Shown here: positions 34,089 through 45,400 of the stretch, one piece after another
Layout: each line of letters opens with the position of its first letter
How positions within the stretch are numbered: position 1 is the stretch's first letter
Assembly: GCA_013115135.1 (NCBI GenBank)
Contig: JABANP010000147.1
Coordinates: 44,201-108,200 of the forward strand
Reading direction: 5' to 3'
Origin: Perkinsus olseni
Taxonomy: Eukaryota > Perkinsozoa > Perkinsida > Perkinsidae
DNA: 64,000 bases
Position numbers and translations under genes: made by a program
Notes under the pieces: model-generated
Told to the model about the DNA's origin: nothing
Databases searched by the model: none
What the model saw: only the letters and a program-made list of their open reading frames with translations

Positions 34089-34496
34089 TGATCATGTCAT
34101 CATAGCCACACGGGTAGTTCCACCAGCCCCTCTTGGAGACACCAACAACAGTCGTTTGTCGGACGTGACTTCTTCTTCTACTCACCGCTCTACTCGTTTC
34201 AGTGGATTTATTGGTTTCAGAATATATAGTTGATAGCAGCTCGTGTACGTCGATGGTAGTGTAATACTATCCCTACTGTGTCCTTGTGTTAGTCAGCATA
34301 ACAACATTTGGGATTATTCATAATATTCATCTATCAGGGTGGAACCTCTGCTACTGATGCTACGCTTGCAAGAACGATAGTAATATTATCCGGTCCTTTC
34401 GGGGTTGATGAGGGCACACAGGAAACCTAAGAGGAAGCAGGGAGCACTACATATTATCACCTGCTATCTACTGTTATATTATTCGATAGCTACCTG

Positions 34497-34649
34497 ATGG
34501 TGGCACGTCCCTCCCCTGTGGCACAACGAGGGGTGGATCCTTCGAAGTCTGTATTGTTCTGTCCCTTCTGCTGGATGATGGTATCACCAGGGAAGTCCAG
34601 TACAGACCAGCACACTGACAAGAGTAAGTGCGAGTTGTTCTTATATTGA
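34497..34649 (+). CDS. Possible small zinc-finger-like peptide
   Basis: Fifty codons: MVARPSPVAQRGVDPSKSVL, then FCPFCWMMVSPGKSS and DQHTDKSKCELF. A C-x2-C...H...C spacing suggests a small zinc site. A GTAAGT donor overlaps the 3' end, so this may be the first exon of a longer gene reaching 34937. Function unknown. Confidence 0.3.
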   Translation: MVARPSPVAQRGVDPSKSVLFCPFCWMMVSPGKSSTDQHTDKSKCELFLY

Positions 34650-35143
34650 CGGCATATTAGGGGTCTACCGATCTAATACGAAGTCATCGCACAGGAGCCA
34701 CGGGGAGGAATATTGATTGCTAATCATTCACTGACGGATGAGGTAGCGGTACTACCAAATTGTTCGTGTATTGGGTGGAGGTTACTCCAGGAAAGGCGAT
34801 GGGCTAATGTTGACCCGTTCATAACGACTCATCATCATCCTGGGATTATCAAATACTACGGCGTTCTCGCTCGTCAGTTGTCCCGTCGTTCGCCTCGGCC
34901 GTCGTTGAGCGTCCGAGGCTACGGTCGGCCGGACTAAGCTCTCGATGTTGGTTCGGCCATCCTCAACAATCCCGGCACCCCGAACTAGGGATACATCTTA
35001 CAACCTTACAGGTCGTGCATCTCATTGAATCCATTATAAACTCAAGGGGGACAATATGACAGCACATCCAAGATTCACATCATCATTATCATCATTCATA
35101 AACATTAGCAGATACAACATAGTCCCTCCTAGTAGCTCGTCTA
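34650..35143. other. No confident gene; local GC-rich patch
   Basis: A GC-rich block at about 34860-34990 (many CGTCG and CGGCC words) differs from the AT-rich surroundings. It carries a 74-codon frame without a recognised domain. Confidence 0.3.
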
Positions 35144-36054
35144 TTAATTAGCATGAACATCGTCATCATTATGGCCTCGGATGCTGGACATCACCTTAGC
35201 GCCATGCTTGGCCTCACCCCATGTATGCAGGTTACTCGTGCCGTAACCTACACCGGCCGTATGCTTTACAGCAGGAATTGGTACACGGGAATAGAAGCCG
35301 TCATACGACTCCATAATGAGATGTCTAACCTTCGTATAACCACCACCATCAACAAGCGTATCGATGCGTAGATACAGGGACTTCCCTATTGGGGATATGT
35401 GAAGGTCTCTGTAGTCATCAGAAGATTCACCCAGTATATTGAGATTAGTGGAACCGAGGTTCAAAACCACAAGTACATTAGGCTCAGTATCAGCAGCGTA
35501 GTACATCGTGGTACCATCAGGATGGTTGCTGTTTGATGAATCAAGCTCATACAGTTGATGTTCATGGCATAGACTATTGAGGTCATTCTCAATCATTTCT
35601 AGATAAGGTGATGTTGTTGATTCTCTCATCAGCCGCTTTCCACATCTCTGAACCCATAACCACCAGTAGCTGCATTCCCATCAATAACCGCTCTATACTC
35701 TTTACATTCATGAGAGTTGACAGCATAAACAGTAACATCCTTCCCTGTTGTCGTCCCTCCCGGATGTCGGGGTAAGGCGGTGGTACTTGCCATATGCGAC
35801 ACGTATATAGCGTGATTCTCATCTACCTTAACAGTATTGATAATATCATCATGTATGCCATCCTCGGCTGATAGAACGGGTCTTATGTAATAACGATTAC
35901 TGTAAGTAGGCCTCGTAATGGTGCCGTATAACCATGGTATATCTTCATCATTCCTGCCAGTTGTTGAAGCAGAACAACAGCTCACCAAAGAGCCAAGCAT
36001 AACAGCAACGTTTATCATTAACTTAATCGTCGTCGTCCTGTTATCAAGCAGCAT
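35144..36054 (-). pseudogene. Secreted paralogue with a frameshift
   Basis: Two overlapping minus-strand frames together match the intact paralogue at 36865-37818. The first (36054 to about 35630) has a signal peptide ending LGSLVSCCSAS, then NDEDIPWLYGTITRP, YIRPVLSAEDGIHDDIINT and VTVYAVNSHECKEYRAVIDG. It ends GFRDVESG and a stop. The second (about 35640 to 35144) has HQLYELDSSNSNHPDGTT, YRDLHISPIGKSLYLRIDTL, HLIMESYDGFYSRVPIPAV and VGYGTSNLHTWGEAKHGAKV. The switch lies near 35625-35640, where no intron fits. Either a recent pseudogene, a sequencing error, or a programmed shift. Function of the family is unknown. Confidence 0.6.
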
Positions 36055-36195
36055 CAGCAGTCACGGAAAGTTTCTCGAGCTCATGACGTGAGTATCTTGC
36101 ATTCTTGGCCGACTCGACCCCCGAGCTCCCCACGCCTTCCGTTGACCTAACAAACTTCGCGCGGGCCACAAATGGTCCGGGCAGCAGCCACAATC

Positions 36196-36626
36196 CTACT
36201 GAGCACCGCATTCAAATGGTAATACCAATTTGGTGTTGGTCAAACCAATAGCAATATCGACAAGGTCTGGCTGCAAGATAGCGAGGAAAGGCACCCCAAT
36301 AGCAGTTATACAGCGCTGTTACCCAGGGCAGGCCAGAAACCCGAAGGCCGTCAAGACCAGTAGTGCCGGTGGAATATAATTCGAGCCCGACCAACATGGC
36401 CGCCGCCGGGTGTAGGGAAACTGGGGCCCGCTCGAGGACGAGAGGGTCAATACTGTCAACGATCTGTAATAACGATAGTTAACGCGAAAGCGGGAGAACG
36501 AGTGATCGAAATATCACCGAACGCAATGACGGAGGAAACAGCCCAAGCTACGTTGACGATACCAACGTAGCGAGTGAGAACAGATCTAGCTATCGGGCAG
36601 CGCCAGCAGCAGGACAGCGGCATCAT
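36196..36626 (-). CDS. Small hydrophobic, probably multi-pass protein
   Basis: Exons read SVLTRYVGIVNVAWAVSSVI, AFGDISITRSPAFALTIVIT, then IVDSIDPLVLERAPVSLHPA, AAMLVGLELYSTGTTGLDGL and RVSGLPW. A 52-nt intron at 36271-36322 (GTAACAG donor, CTTGCAG acceptor) joins this to PDLVDIAIGLTNTKLVLPFE and CGAQ, with TAG at 36196-36198. Two or three membrane segments are likely. Codon use is more GC-rich than the flanking secreted genes, as expected for a highly expressed housekeeping gene. No family recognised. Confidence 0.55.
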
Positions 36627-36864
36627 TTGCTAACTCCAACAGACTCTCAGATTCTGGTATGGATGTACTCCACGCTCCTACTTGGTGTTAACATGGTCGT
36701 GCCCAGCATTGAGTAGGCAGTGTTATTAGCAGTAACTCCATAATCAACAGGGAATGATGAGATAACATCATCACATTCAGGCACTAGGATCATCAGCGGA
36801 AGATATAAATATGAAGATGTAAAGATCGGTAGAATTGATTAACATCATGATGATTGTGAACACC

Positions 36865-37818
36865 CTACGATTGACTCCTACGGTGAGCACGTACACCCTT
36901 AAGACTCCCTCTTCTAATGTGAGGGGCAACCTTCGTGGCATAGCTGTTATCCCAGGCGTTTAGGTTGCTAATACCGTAACCAACAGTACCCAGGTTATCC
37001 TGTGGTAAGGGACCTGCGGAAGGGAGACCCCCAGCATAGGGTTCCATGATGAATCTCTTAGCGGTATTCATATCATCTCTATCAAGTTGGGAGTACAATG
37101 ACCTTCCTATCGGGTAAACATGAAGTCTATTATATCTATCAGCATGATCTCCGGTTACTTGTAGTAGTGGATGATGACCACCGAGTTTGGTAAGGGTGAT
37201 AGTGAGTTGAGCATGAGTGGCGCGATAAGTCGCGTCAATACTTGGGTTGTTGGTGATGGATGAGTCTAGTTCATAGAACTCATGATCTTCGGCAATACCA
37301 TTGAGCTCATACCGCACCAATCCCCACGAGTCCTCCATCCTCTTCTTCTCGTCGTCGTCACCTGGTGGCGGTGGCGGTGCAGTTCCTTTGATATCGGTGA
37401 ACTCGTAATTACCAGTGGTTTCGTTCTTAATAATACTAGCTGTATATTCTTCACAAGAACTCTCGTCGACTGCATAGACAGCCACACTCTTCCATGATGC
37501 TTGTTCCTTGTACGGCAGGGTACGGGAGAGATGCGATACGTCCACAGTACGACGATTACCGCCATCAACTTCTTCAGTGCTGATAATATCCTTTTTCAGG
37601 GTGGAACTCGGTAGAGTTGGTCTAATATAATAACGCCTTTGCGTAACACTACCACTAGCAGCATATAACCATGGTATATCCTCGTACCTCATACTACTAG
37701 ATGCTGTACAAGAGTGCACCACCAAACCCGACACGACCAATACACCAACCTTACTAGACAGTACAAGTACCATATTCATACAACGCAACGGCGGAGACGT
37801 GTGATCCAACATCATCAT
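36865..37818 (-). CDS. Secreted protein, intact member of a local family
   Basis: A single-exon frame of 317 codons. The N-terminus has a hydrophobic signal (MVLVLSSKVGVLVVSGLVVH, then SCTASS). The mature part has YEDIPWLYAASGSVTQRRYY, IRPTLPSSTLKKDIISTEEV, WKSVAVYAVDESSCEEYTAS, HEFYELDSSITNNPSI, YNRLHVYPIGRSLYSQLDRD, KRFIMEPYAGGLPSAGPLPQ and VGYGISNLNAWDNSYATKVA. The same blocks in the same order form the frameshifted copy at 35144-36054. Known: nothing for this family. Inference: extracellular proteins that may face a host or prey. No introns, unlike nearly all neighbours. Confidence 0.75.
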   Translation of the reverse strand: MMMLDHTSPPLRCMNMVLVLSSKVGVLVVSGLVVHSCTASSSMRYEDIPWLYAASGSVTQRRYYIRPTLPSSTLKKDIISTEEVDGGNRRTVDVSHLSRTLPYKEQASWKSVAVYAVDESSCEEYTASIIKNETTGNYEFTDIKGTAPPPPPGDDDEKKRMEDSWGLVRYELNGIAEDHEFYELDSSITNNPSIDATYRATHAQLTITLTKLGGHHPLLQVTGDHADRYNRLHVYPIGRSLYSQLDRDDMNTAKRFIMEPYAGGLPSAGPLPQDNLGTVGYGISNLNAWDNSYATKVAPHIRRGSLKGVRAHRRSQS

Positions 37819-37924
37819 CGAACTAGGTACAAATCTTGCGTTCTTGCTTCATTCCCTAACGGAACCATCGCGCTCGCCCCATACCCATCACTCGTTGATC
37901 ACAACTGAAGCATTTGAATGATTA

Positions 37925-38623
37925 ATGGCCGGTACGCTCCACGCAGCAGCGGATACCTCGGTAGGGTTGAAGGACGACAAGACAGGAGCGGGGCGGCAGC
38001 TGCCTGCTGAGTCGTCCAAAGAGCCACTACTCGGGACCCAAACATCATCATGTCCATCATCGGGTGGATTAACTCCCCCACCTACCCCTGAGATCTACAT
38101 ACAACTGCCCGATCATGGTAGTAGACATCATCTAGCTATACCACCTCCTGAACCTGAGCACTGGTGGCAGTACCACGGACAACTACCGTGTTGTGGTACT
38201 TGTGGGTGTTTTGATGGTATAGGAGAGTATTTTACTAAAAGATGACAAAGTCATATAACACTACAACTGCCACCATTCATTACTATCTGGTTCCTACTCG
38301 TTAAATAACATTGAACTTTTTCTCATCTTCCAGTTGTAGGATATGTATTTTGTTGCTATCAAGGTGTATACGATCCTTCACAGTTTCTTGGTTATTATAT
38401 GACCAAGTACCCTTCCCATGATACTAAGCAAGCCTCCAGCTCAATACCACTACCTCGGATAAGGCTACAATTGGCCTCTTGTGAGAGTCTACATACCGTC
38501 CATATACCAACACCAGTGTGCCATAGTCGACGAGTAACAATGGCTAAGGCAACGGTAATACTGGGGGATATGACCAGGGGGCAGTCTGCAAGCGTCGTTA
38601 GAAGTATCAATATCCGGGGCTGA
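37925..38623 (+). CDS. Unknown protein with Cys-rich segment
   Basis: Exon 1: MAGTLHAAADTSVGLKDDKT, PAESSKEPLLGTQTSS, PPPTPEIYIQLPDHGSRHHL, WWQYHGQLPCCGTCGCFDGI. An intron of about 100 nt ends CTTCCAG near 38332. Exon 2: VVGYVFCCYQGVYDPSQFLG, YYMTKYPSHDTKQASSS and IRLQLASCESLHTVHIPTP, ending VVRSINIRG with TGA. The CCGTCGCF pattern and hydrophobic GYVFCCYQGVY suggest a small membrane-associated protein, but no family fits clearly. Confidence 0.4.
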
Positions 38624-39541
38624 TGGACCATTCACATCCGTCTTGTTAGTCTCGGATTTTCCGATAACCATACGGTGTGGTGGAGGGGTATCGGACTTCT
38701 TGCACTCTGTCCAACATATCCGGTATCTTACATGGTGTTTTGAAATTGTTGAACTCTTGGTAACCGTTCAACTGTCAATCTCTTGAAGACTAGAGGCATG
38801 TGCCATGGACAACTGCCCCGCTCATGGACCTATCGAGAGCTGAAAAGTCGATTCGTGACTAGTGAATGCACGACTAAAAATTTCCCCTCCTCCAGTAGGA
38901 GTCCCACAAGGGGATGATGAGGGGTATCATAGACTTCGCTGGTGAAGGAGACCTCTTCGCCCACACGAGTGGCCAGTAGTACAGAGCCAAAGACCTCTTA
39001 GCATCGTGCAAGGAGTTGTGTTGGCATCTTCGACCTCTTATCGGCTGCAGTCATCACCGATCGCAGGAGGCGTGATGAATCCATAACTCGGAGTTCAAAT
39101 CAGTGAGTATTGCACCGTAAAACTAAGCTGCCTAGGGGAATGTGACCGGCCTCGGCGAACACCTCACTTCGTTTACTCACGATGAGCGTCTGGGTGGAGA
39201 TGTGCTAACAGACATGTTCAGTTCAATACTAACATCAGGGCATGAGCCTTGAGTATGACTGAGTATCCTTGCAGTATCCCCCCTCTGGCAGTATCGATAA
39301 TCCTAATACTATTTCAGGAAGGGAGTGGTACAACACCACCGAAGAGTGTTGACGGTCCTCATCGGTGGTGGAGAGTATTCATATGTTGTCGGAATGAGCG
39401 AACATCCGATGACGATAGGGTATTAATTCATAACAACAACAACACCACCCGGATGGGCACTGTCCCCTACCGGACCTAACACGCCATTCTCATCGACATC
39501 ATTATAGTCATCATCATCAAACCAATTTGTAATATCTCGTT
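38624..39541. other. No confident gene
   Basis: Relatively GC-rich with many stops in all frames. A plus frame (39249-39479) with EGSGTTPPKSVDGPHRWWRV could be an exon after an acceptor at about 39318, but I cannot extend it. Confidence 0.3.
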
Positions 39542-39757
39542 CTACTCAGTATCATTCATTTCACTATCATGGTAGTTTCTCCGACTCTCTAGAGTTTCGT
39601 TGGGATACCCTGCCAAGGTTGCTCCTCGGTTAAGTATTATTCTGATGATACCTGCCTCGGCTCGCCTGAGGTACCCTCGGGCTTCTGCCCTCATATCAAG
39701 TAACCAACGCGGCTTGGTGTATCGATCATATAGGGGTGTTAGGTAGTATCGCACCAC
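39542..39757 (-). CDS. Short basic protein or exon, unknown
   Basis: The frame reads RYYLTPLYDRYTKPRWLLDM, RAEARGYLRRAEAGIIRIIL, NRGATLAGYPNETLESRRNY and ends in TAG at 39542. Its composition looks coding (regular Arg/Ala helix). A GTATCC donor overlaps before the end. It points away from the isocitrate dehydrogenase gene, so the pair may share a promoter region. Confidence 0.35.
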   Translation of the reverse strand: MVRYYLTPLYDRYTKPRWLLDMRAEARGYLRRAEAGIIRIILNRGATLAGYPNETLESRRNYHDSEMNDTE

Positions 39758-39781
39758 ACCACCAGAACCAGCACCAGCAGT

Positions 39782-41959
39782 ATGGCTTCTCTGCGGCCCA
39801 GCACCAGCAGCAGAGGCGTTGTGTATCTAATAATATCATGCCTGATAAAACCGAATGGAAGCTTCTTACACGGGTATTGATCATACAGGAGTCTTAGGCG
39901 ATGGTTAGCACCATCGTCATCATCATTCTAATAGGTGGAGTATGAACGTATTAAAGTAGATAATCCGATAGTAGAGTTGGATGGCGATGAGATGACGAGG
40001 ATAGTCTGGCAAATGATCAAGGATAAATTAGTAATAATAACATCACCACGGAAACGGTAGCAAAGACGATGATGAACCTTTCAATAGATATTCCCATTCC
40101 TGGATATGGATATTGATTATTATGATCTATCACTTGAGAATAGGGATAGGACTAATGATGAGATAACAACAGATGCTGCGAAGGCTATCCTCCAGTAGTC
40201 TTCCTCCTCCTGATTCGCACGTGTATACTTGTGTAACCTATACAGGTATAATGTCGGTGTTAAATGCGCCACTATCACGCCCGATGCAGCCAGGGTTGAG
40301 GAGTTCAAGTTGAAGAAGATGTGGAAGAGCCCCAATGGGACCATTCGTAACATCTTGGATGGCACAGTCTTCAGGGCTCCGATAATAATACGTAATATAC
40401 CACGGTAATAATCGAAAGGTCTGGGGTTCGATCCACATCGAGGACACTTCTTAGATATGTCCCCGGTTGGGAGTACCCTATTGTTATCGGCCGTCATGCT
40501 CATGCTGATCAATATAAGTGTGAACAGTTCCAAACTGATAATACCCCGGGTAGGTGGTGTGGCCAGGAATCGAACCGGGGACCTCCCTATCCGTTAGGGA
40601 CGGTCGACTTGGTATTCCATCCCAATGACGGGTCTGAAAGTAAGACTGTGAGGTTATTCGAATTCAAGGAGGAGGATGAGGGTGGTGTGGTTATGGGGAT
40701 GTAATGGCGGTGCATACACGCATCTCATCACCAATCATACCCCTTCAGGTACAACACGAAGAGATCCATCGAGAGCTTCGCTAGGTGTTGTTTCACATAC
40801 GCCTTGGGCCAGGTAGTAATGACAACGGTCATCATCGTCATCATGCCTGTGAACCGATAGTAGTTATGTTAATATTTGTTGGTGTAGGGCATGCCTCTCT
40901 ACTTCTCCTCTAAGAACACTATTCTGAAGGTCTATGATGGTGTCTTTAAAGACGTCTTCCAACAATTATATGACAATGAATACAGGTAGGACAATGATGA
41001 TGATGTGGATATGATTCATCATCCGTCATGACTATAATGTTTAGGGATCAATTCGAGAAGGCCGGGTTGTGGTACGAACATCGTCTAATTGATGATATGG
41101 TGGCACAGGTAGTAGGGCTCATGGTGGTACTAGGTCGGGCTGACAAGTGCTCAACTTTATTCTGTAGGCCATCAAATCCAAAGGTGGTTTTGTGTGGGCA
41201 TGTAAGAACTATGACGGAGATGTTCAGTCTGACATTGTCGCTCAAGGGTAGTTATATCACCGCTAACCAGCCAATTCGGCGGTCCCGGGTTCGAGTCCCA
41301 GATCGTCCATATTTAGATACGGCTCACTGGGGTTGATGACGTCTATCTTGGTCTGCCCGGATGGTAAGACAGTTTTGTCAGAAGCTGCTCATGGAACTGT
41401 TACAAGACATTTCAGAGCGTACCAGGTAAGGCACGGATGCTGCTGCTGGCTGCCTCCTCATTAATTATACTCAGAGGGGCGAGAAGACTTCAACCAATCC
41501 AATAGCATCGATATTTGCCTGGTCGAGGGCTCTCAACCAACGAGCCATCCTTGATAATAATAACAGACTCAAACACTTCGCTCAGGTGAAACCTCAATTG
41601 ATGATGATTCCGATCGGTGATGCTCAGGCCCTCGAAGATGCGTGTATTGAATCCGTCGAAGCTGGTTATATGAGCAAGGATTTGGCGATATGTGTAGCTG
41701 GCACGTCTAAGGTCAGTTGTTGCTACTCTTCATCCCAGAGGGCCTCCTTCCTCATCATCAGGTATCTTCTGAGCAATATCTCACCAGTGAAGATCTTATC
41801 GACTACTTCTCCGAAAGGTGCTTATCCATTCTAGGTATTCATGAGTGGTGACGGCGGTTTATCAGGTTGAAAGTGAAGTTGGCGAAGCCTCTAAGGAAGC
41901 GGTATGCTTTGGTTGGCCCTCGACTTGACCCTCCAAAGTACAAGTCGGAAGACCAATAA
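39782..41959 (+). CDS. IDH: NADP-dependent isocitrate dehydrogenase
   Basis: A first exon [12 protein letters not shown] may be a targeting sequence; the enzyme then runs [225 protein letters not shown] and [20 protein letters not shown]. The substrate-binding SPNGTIRN and [12 protein letters not shown] motifs are intact. TAA at 41957-41959. Known: it makes NADPH from isocitrate. Eukaryotic-type homodimeric family. About twelve introns, three carrying tRNA-like modules (40405-40454, 40550-40597, 41248-41316). Confidence 0.92.
40405..40454 (+). other. IDH intron with sense tRNA 3'-half module
   Basis: A 50-nt intron fixed by homology: removal joins [10 protein letters not shown] to [11 protein letters not shown]. 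It begins GTAAT, AATCGAAAGG, then TC, TGGGG, TTCGATC, C. The block from AATCGAAAGG to TTCGATCC is 25 nt, the same length as in the intron at 13967-14020, and 21 of 25 positions agree by hand. It starts six nucleotides after the intron start there and five here. The T-stem is degenerate; the end is GAGGACACTTCTTAG. Confidence 0.8.
40550..40597 (+). other. IDH intron with antisense tRNA 3'-half module
   Basis: A 48-nt intron; removal joins FQTDNTPG to [13 protein letters not shown] as in other IDHs. On the minus strand: CTAACGGATAGG, GAGGTC, CCCGG-TTCGATT-CCTGG (four of five T-stem pairs), then CCACACCA as acceptor-like end. So the intron reads as the anticodon stem 3' side, variable loop, T-arm and acceptor strand of a tRNA, end to end. 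Confidence 0.85.
41248..41316 (+). other. IDH intron with a longer sense tRNA fragment
   Basis: A 69-nt intron; removal joins [10 protein letters not shown] to [11 protein letters not shown]. It reads GTAGTTATATCACCGC, a 15-nt stretch, GGCGGTC, CCGGG-TTCGAGT-CCCAG (four of five pairs), ATCGTCCA, TATTTAG. It may therefore reach back into the D-arm side of the source tRNA, with the anticodon stem remnants CCGC and GCGG. Confidence 0.8.
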
Positions 41960-42481
41960 CAAAGAGTTGTTCTTTTTGTCATGTGTTGATGAAGCTATCG
42001 ATCGTAGCAGTAGCTGAGTTACAAGTGTGCTGGAATGTCCAGCATTATAGAAGGTTATGGAATTTAGGCGGGTTCATGATGATTATAGCCCGTTAATACT
42101 GTCGGAGACGAACATCGGTACTTCTCACGGACGAAGTGTACTGGCCCTTCCCGTGGTATCATTACTACTACTGGGGTATCATCCCAACCCAAGCAGACTG
42201 GTGATGAAATAATTGAATAGCTACTGTTGAACTCAAGAACACTATCGTATACTACATCGATGCATGCAGCAGCTGTATGTTAATACATGATTGTTAGAGT
42301 AGAAATCTATCATCTACCATACTCGTCCGACTTATTGTACGCCTCGATACAAATGACCAAATGGAATCGAAGAAGAATGAGAATAAATACGCAACAATAA
42401 CACCCGACACTGGACTGTCAGTATATCGGAATACGATGCAGAAAAGAAACAACTGTAGAAGAGCTGAATGGAGTTCATTAC
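41960..42481. other. Convergent 3' region between IDH and meckelin
   Basis: No gene recognised. Contains stops in all frames and is probably both 3' untranslated regions. Confidence 0.4.
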
Positions 42482-45400
42482 CTAATCGTGATAGTAATAG
42501 CTGAGTAGAGGAAGGCGACTCTCACCGGTAGGTAGCCCATAAACATCAGACCCGTACAAGAATGGTTTAATCCATCCAATACCAGTGGTATCATCAATCA
42601 GCATACCATCCGAGGTTACACCTGATTCATACCATCATATAATATGCTACCATCCCTACCTCTTGTGTGATCAGCGATGCTCTCCTTCAGTGTCGACCGT
42701 CTTACCGTACCATTACGGACGATTGACTCTACCGTGGTCAACAGTGTATCTTGGATCCTCGATCTGAGGTACACAAGTGAAGACGATCATCAGGCACGAA
42801 TAACCTGAGATCGGCCAATTTAATAGTATCCTGTTTATTATTTGTTGTTGAACCCCTCCTCCCCTGTAGAGCCGCGCTTGTTGTTGTTCTCAAGACCATC
42901 AGCTCACTACAAAGTTCTGTGATGGTATTACGGAATTGTAATGGCATGAATATCTGATGAGAATAGTTAAAACAGACAACAAGACTGCTATCCACCGACG
43001 ACAACTATGTAGTACTTCATAAGTCTGAAGGTGACAGCGTTGAGGGTCATCTGGACGGAGGCCACGCTTCAACAAAAGATTCTCCCTCTCATCCTATAAT
43101 GAGTACATAGAAGAGTTTATGGAGTTATGGTAGGTACTTGTAAATGGCACATGAGTTGAGTAGCATTGCAGTCTGCTTTACCACTAGGCGCTTTACCATG
43201 GATATACCATCCATGAAGAGGCTCATCGAGTATCTTATGACCAGGATTATGATGTTACTAATAATAGTACAAGTTGAAGAGTGGCAGTGTAGGACTTACC
43301 AATACACTGATGTTAGCTAAAGAGCAGACATCAACAAAATCCCCCAGAGTGTCACCAAACTGCAGTGTCCCTATTTTACGTAGTACTAGCAGTACGATGA
43401 ATACCAACAACCATGTACTGACAGCAATACTGTATATCATAATAGGATTTAGAGGGGCTAATGATATTGTATCTGATGATTGGCATTGATGATTACTATC
43501 TACATAGGAGTGTGGAAGTGATACCAGAGATCATGGCTACTACCTTGCGTGGTGGTGGTGGTGTGGTACGCTATCCTGGCTTGTTCAGGGGTCCATTGGG
43601 CATTATTCATCCAATTAAAAGTATGAATAAACAGTAACACTAGCACCCATAGGATAGCTGATGATACTCTCGGATAAGTAGACCTCTCGTTTAGCTCATT
43701 ACCAATGAATAGCATCCTCCAGGCTGATACCACACCATCACCTACAAAAGGCTACGTACTACTCATCGTGAGAGGACTATCACCTCTCTCCCCACCAGGG
43801 CGGCATCTAGTATCATCAGAAGACCCCAACTGTCCTCCGGTACCAGATAAGCCAATTGATGGTAGTGCTTGTGTATCAGCTAAAGTCGTGGGGTTACGAT
43901 CAGTGATGGACGGGGCCAAACTACTATGATGATGCTTTGGGTGGGAGGAGGAGGAGGAAGAGATGAATGTGTTGAATCCAAAGGTGCTCAACGATCGACT
44001 TGGTTGTTGCTGCTGCTGCTGCTGCCATCGCCATTGGTCTCCTCCTTGCTGCTGTGGGATGGTAAGATTATTGTCGTCATATGAAGGTTGTTGTTGTCCA
44101 GCAGCAGCTGCAGCGTTGTTGTTGTTGTTGTTGTTGTTGTTGTTGCTGTGTAGTCCTTGTTCTCTGTCCAGAATAGGAATACAAACACTTTCGACACCGA
44201 GATGATGTCCATCATTACGACTAGGATAGTTAATATTAGTAGGTATATGAGGAGGGCATCGAACGATCGATAATGAGCAGAGCCAGGGGGAGGTGGAACG
44301 AACGAGTCTGATGAGGCTATACGATGTAATAGTATTATCATGAAGAATGCCGTATGTGACAAGAGAATACTAGTTAAGAATGTTTGTACCAATATAAAGG
44401 GTCTAAGACGGAATACACCCGGATCCAGGATGATCCGACCATCGGTAGATACTACACTAGTAGAAGGGTATCGACGCATTATGCTCAATACACGGTATAG
44501 AGCAATGATTAGACTTATGGTGGTCCATGGTATGAATAGAGCAATTATTGGTATCCAATAATTTGATAATGATCCGTAATATAGGCTGCTGAATGCTACT
44601 AGTATGGTGCTACTAGTGGTGGTGTCTGATGTCCTATCATCGTGCTCATCATCATCCATCTCCATCATATATAACTCCAATAACGGTGTCGTCGAATCCG
44701 ATGACATAACGAAGCGTGTGATAGCTGCTATTCTAACTATCGCTTCATTTGTAGTATCACAGAGGTAATATCTTTTGACTAGTACGTCGTCATCATCAAC
44801 ATCATTGGGTGATACTTCTCCTTTAACAGTATTCCATAGACGAATAGGTACTGGAATAATACTCGATGCTGATGATGATGATGATGATGCTGCGGTGTCA
44901 TGGGAATTATCATTATGATCATATTGAATGTAGAGCTCATAGAATAATGGTGTAGTACATCTTGGATCTTGCCTCAACCTTCTGGTATTAACACGGCATG
45001 ATGCATCCTATAACGTATGATGATGTTGTACATGATAAGTAGTGCTACTACTACCTGTGTTGTTCCAAATATGGGCCATGATCGAGCAGTATGGGTAAGC
45101 TGATCACATAATGTTACAACATGAGCCCCCCCATCATCAACTCTATCCCATCCCAACCATGTGCCTGCGTATGACAACTTTACAATGGAAGTGGTGATGG
45201 TGATAGTAGGTGGTACCGTTAATATCATATGTTGAGACCCATAACTTAAGTTCATCTCCTGCTACCATAGTGTACGGTAACGATTCTATCATCAGACTGG
45301 AGTTGATAAATAATGATGGTAGTGGGTTAGTGTATAGACTTCGACCACTACCTCTACTACCATCATCTTCCAGATTAGTGCCTAACAATGCTACCACCGA

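Noticed and set aside
35435..35465. GAGGTTCAAAACC as a T-arm-like sequence
   Set aside because: Coding on the minus strand (VLVVLNLGSTNL) and does not fit the spacing.
43160..43215. A-box-like GCGCCTAGTGGTAAAGC on the minus strand, as in a tRNA D-arm
   Set aside because: It is coding sequence of meckelin (GWYIHGKAPSGKADCN), which aligns with the human protein.
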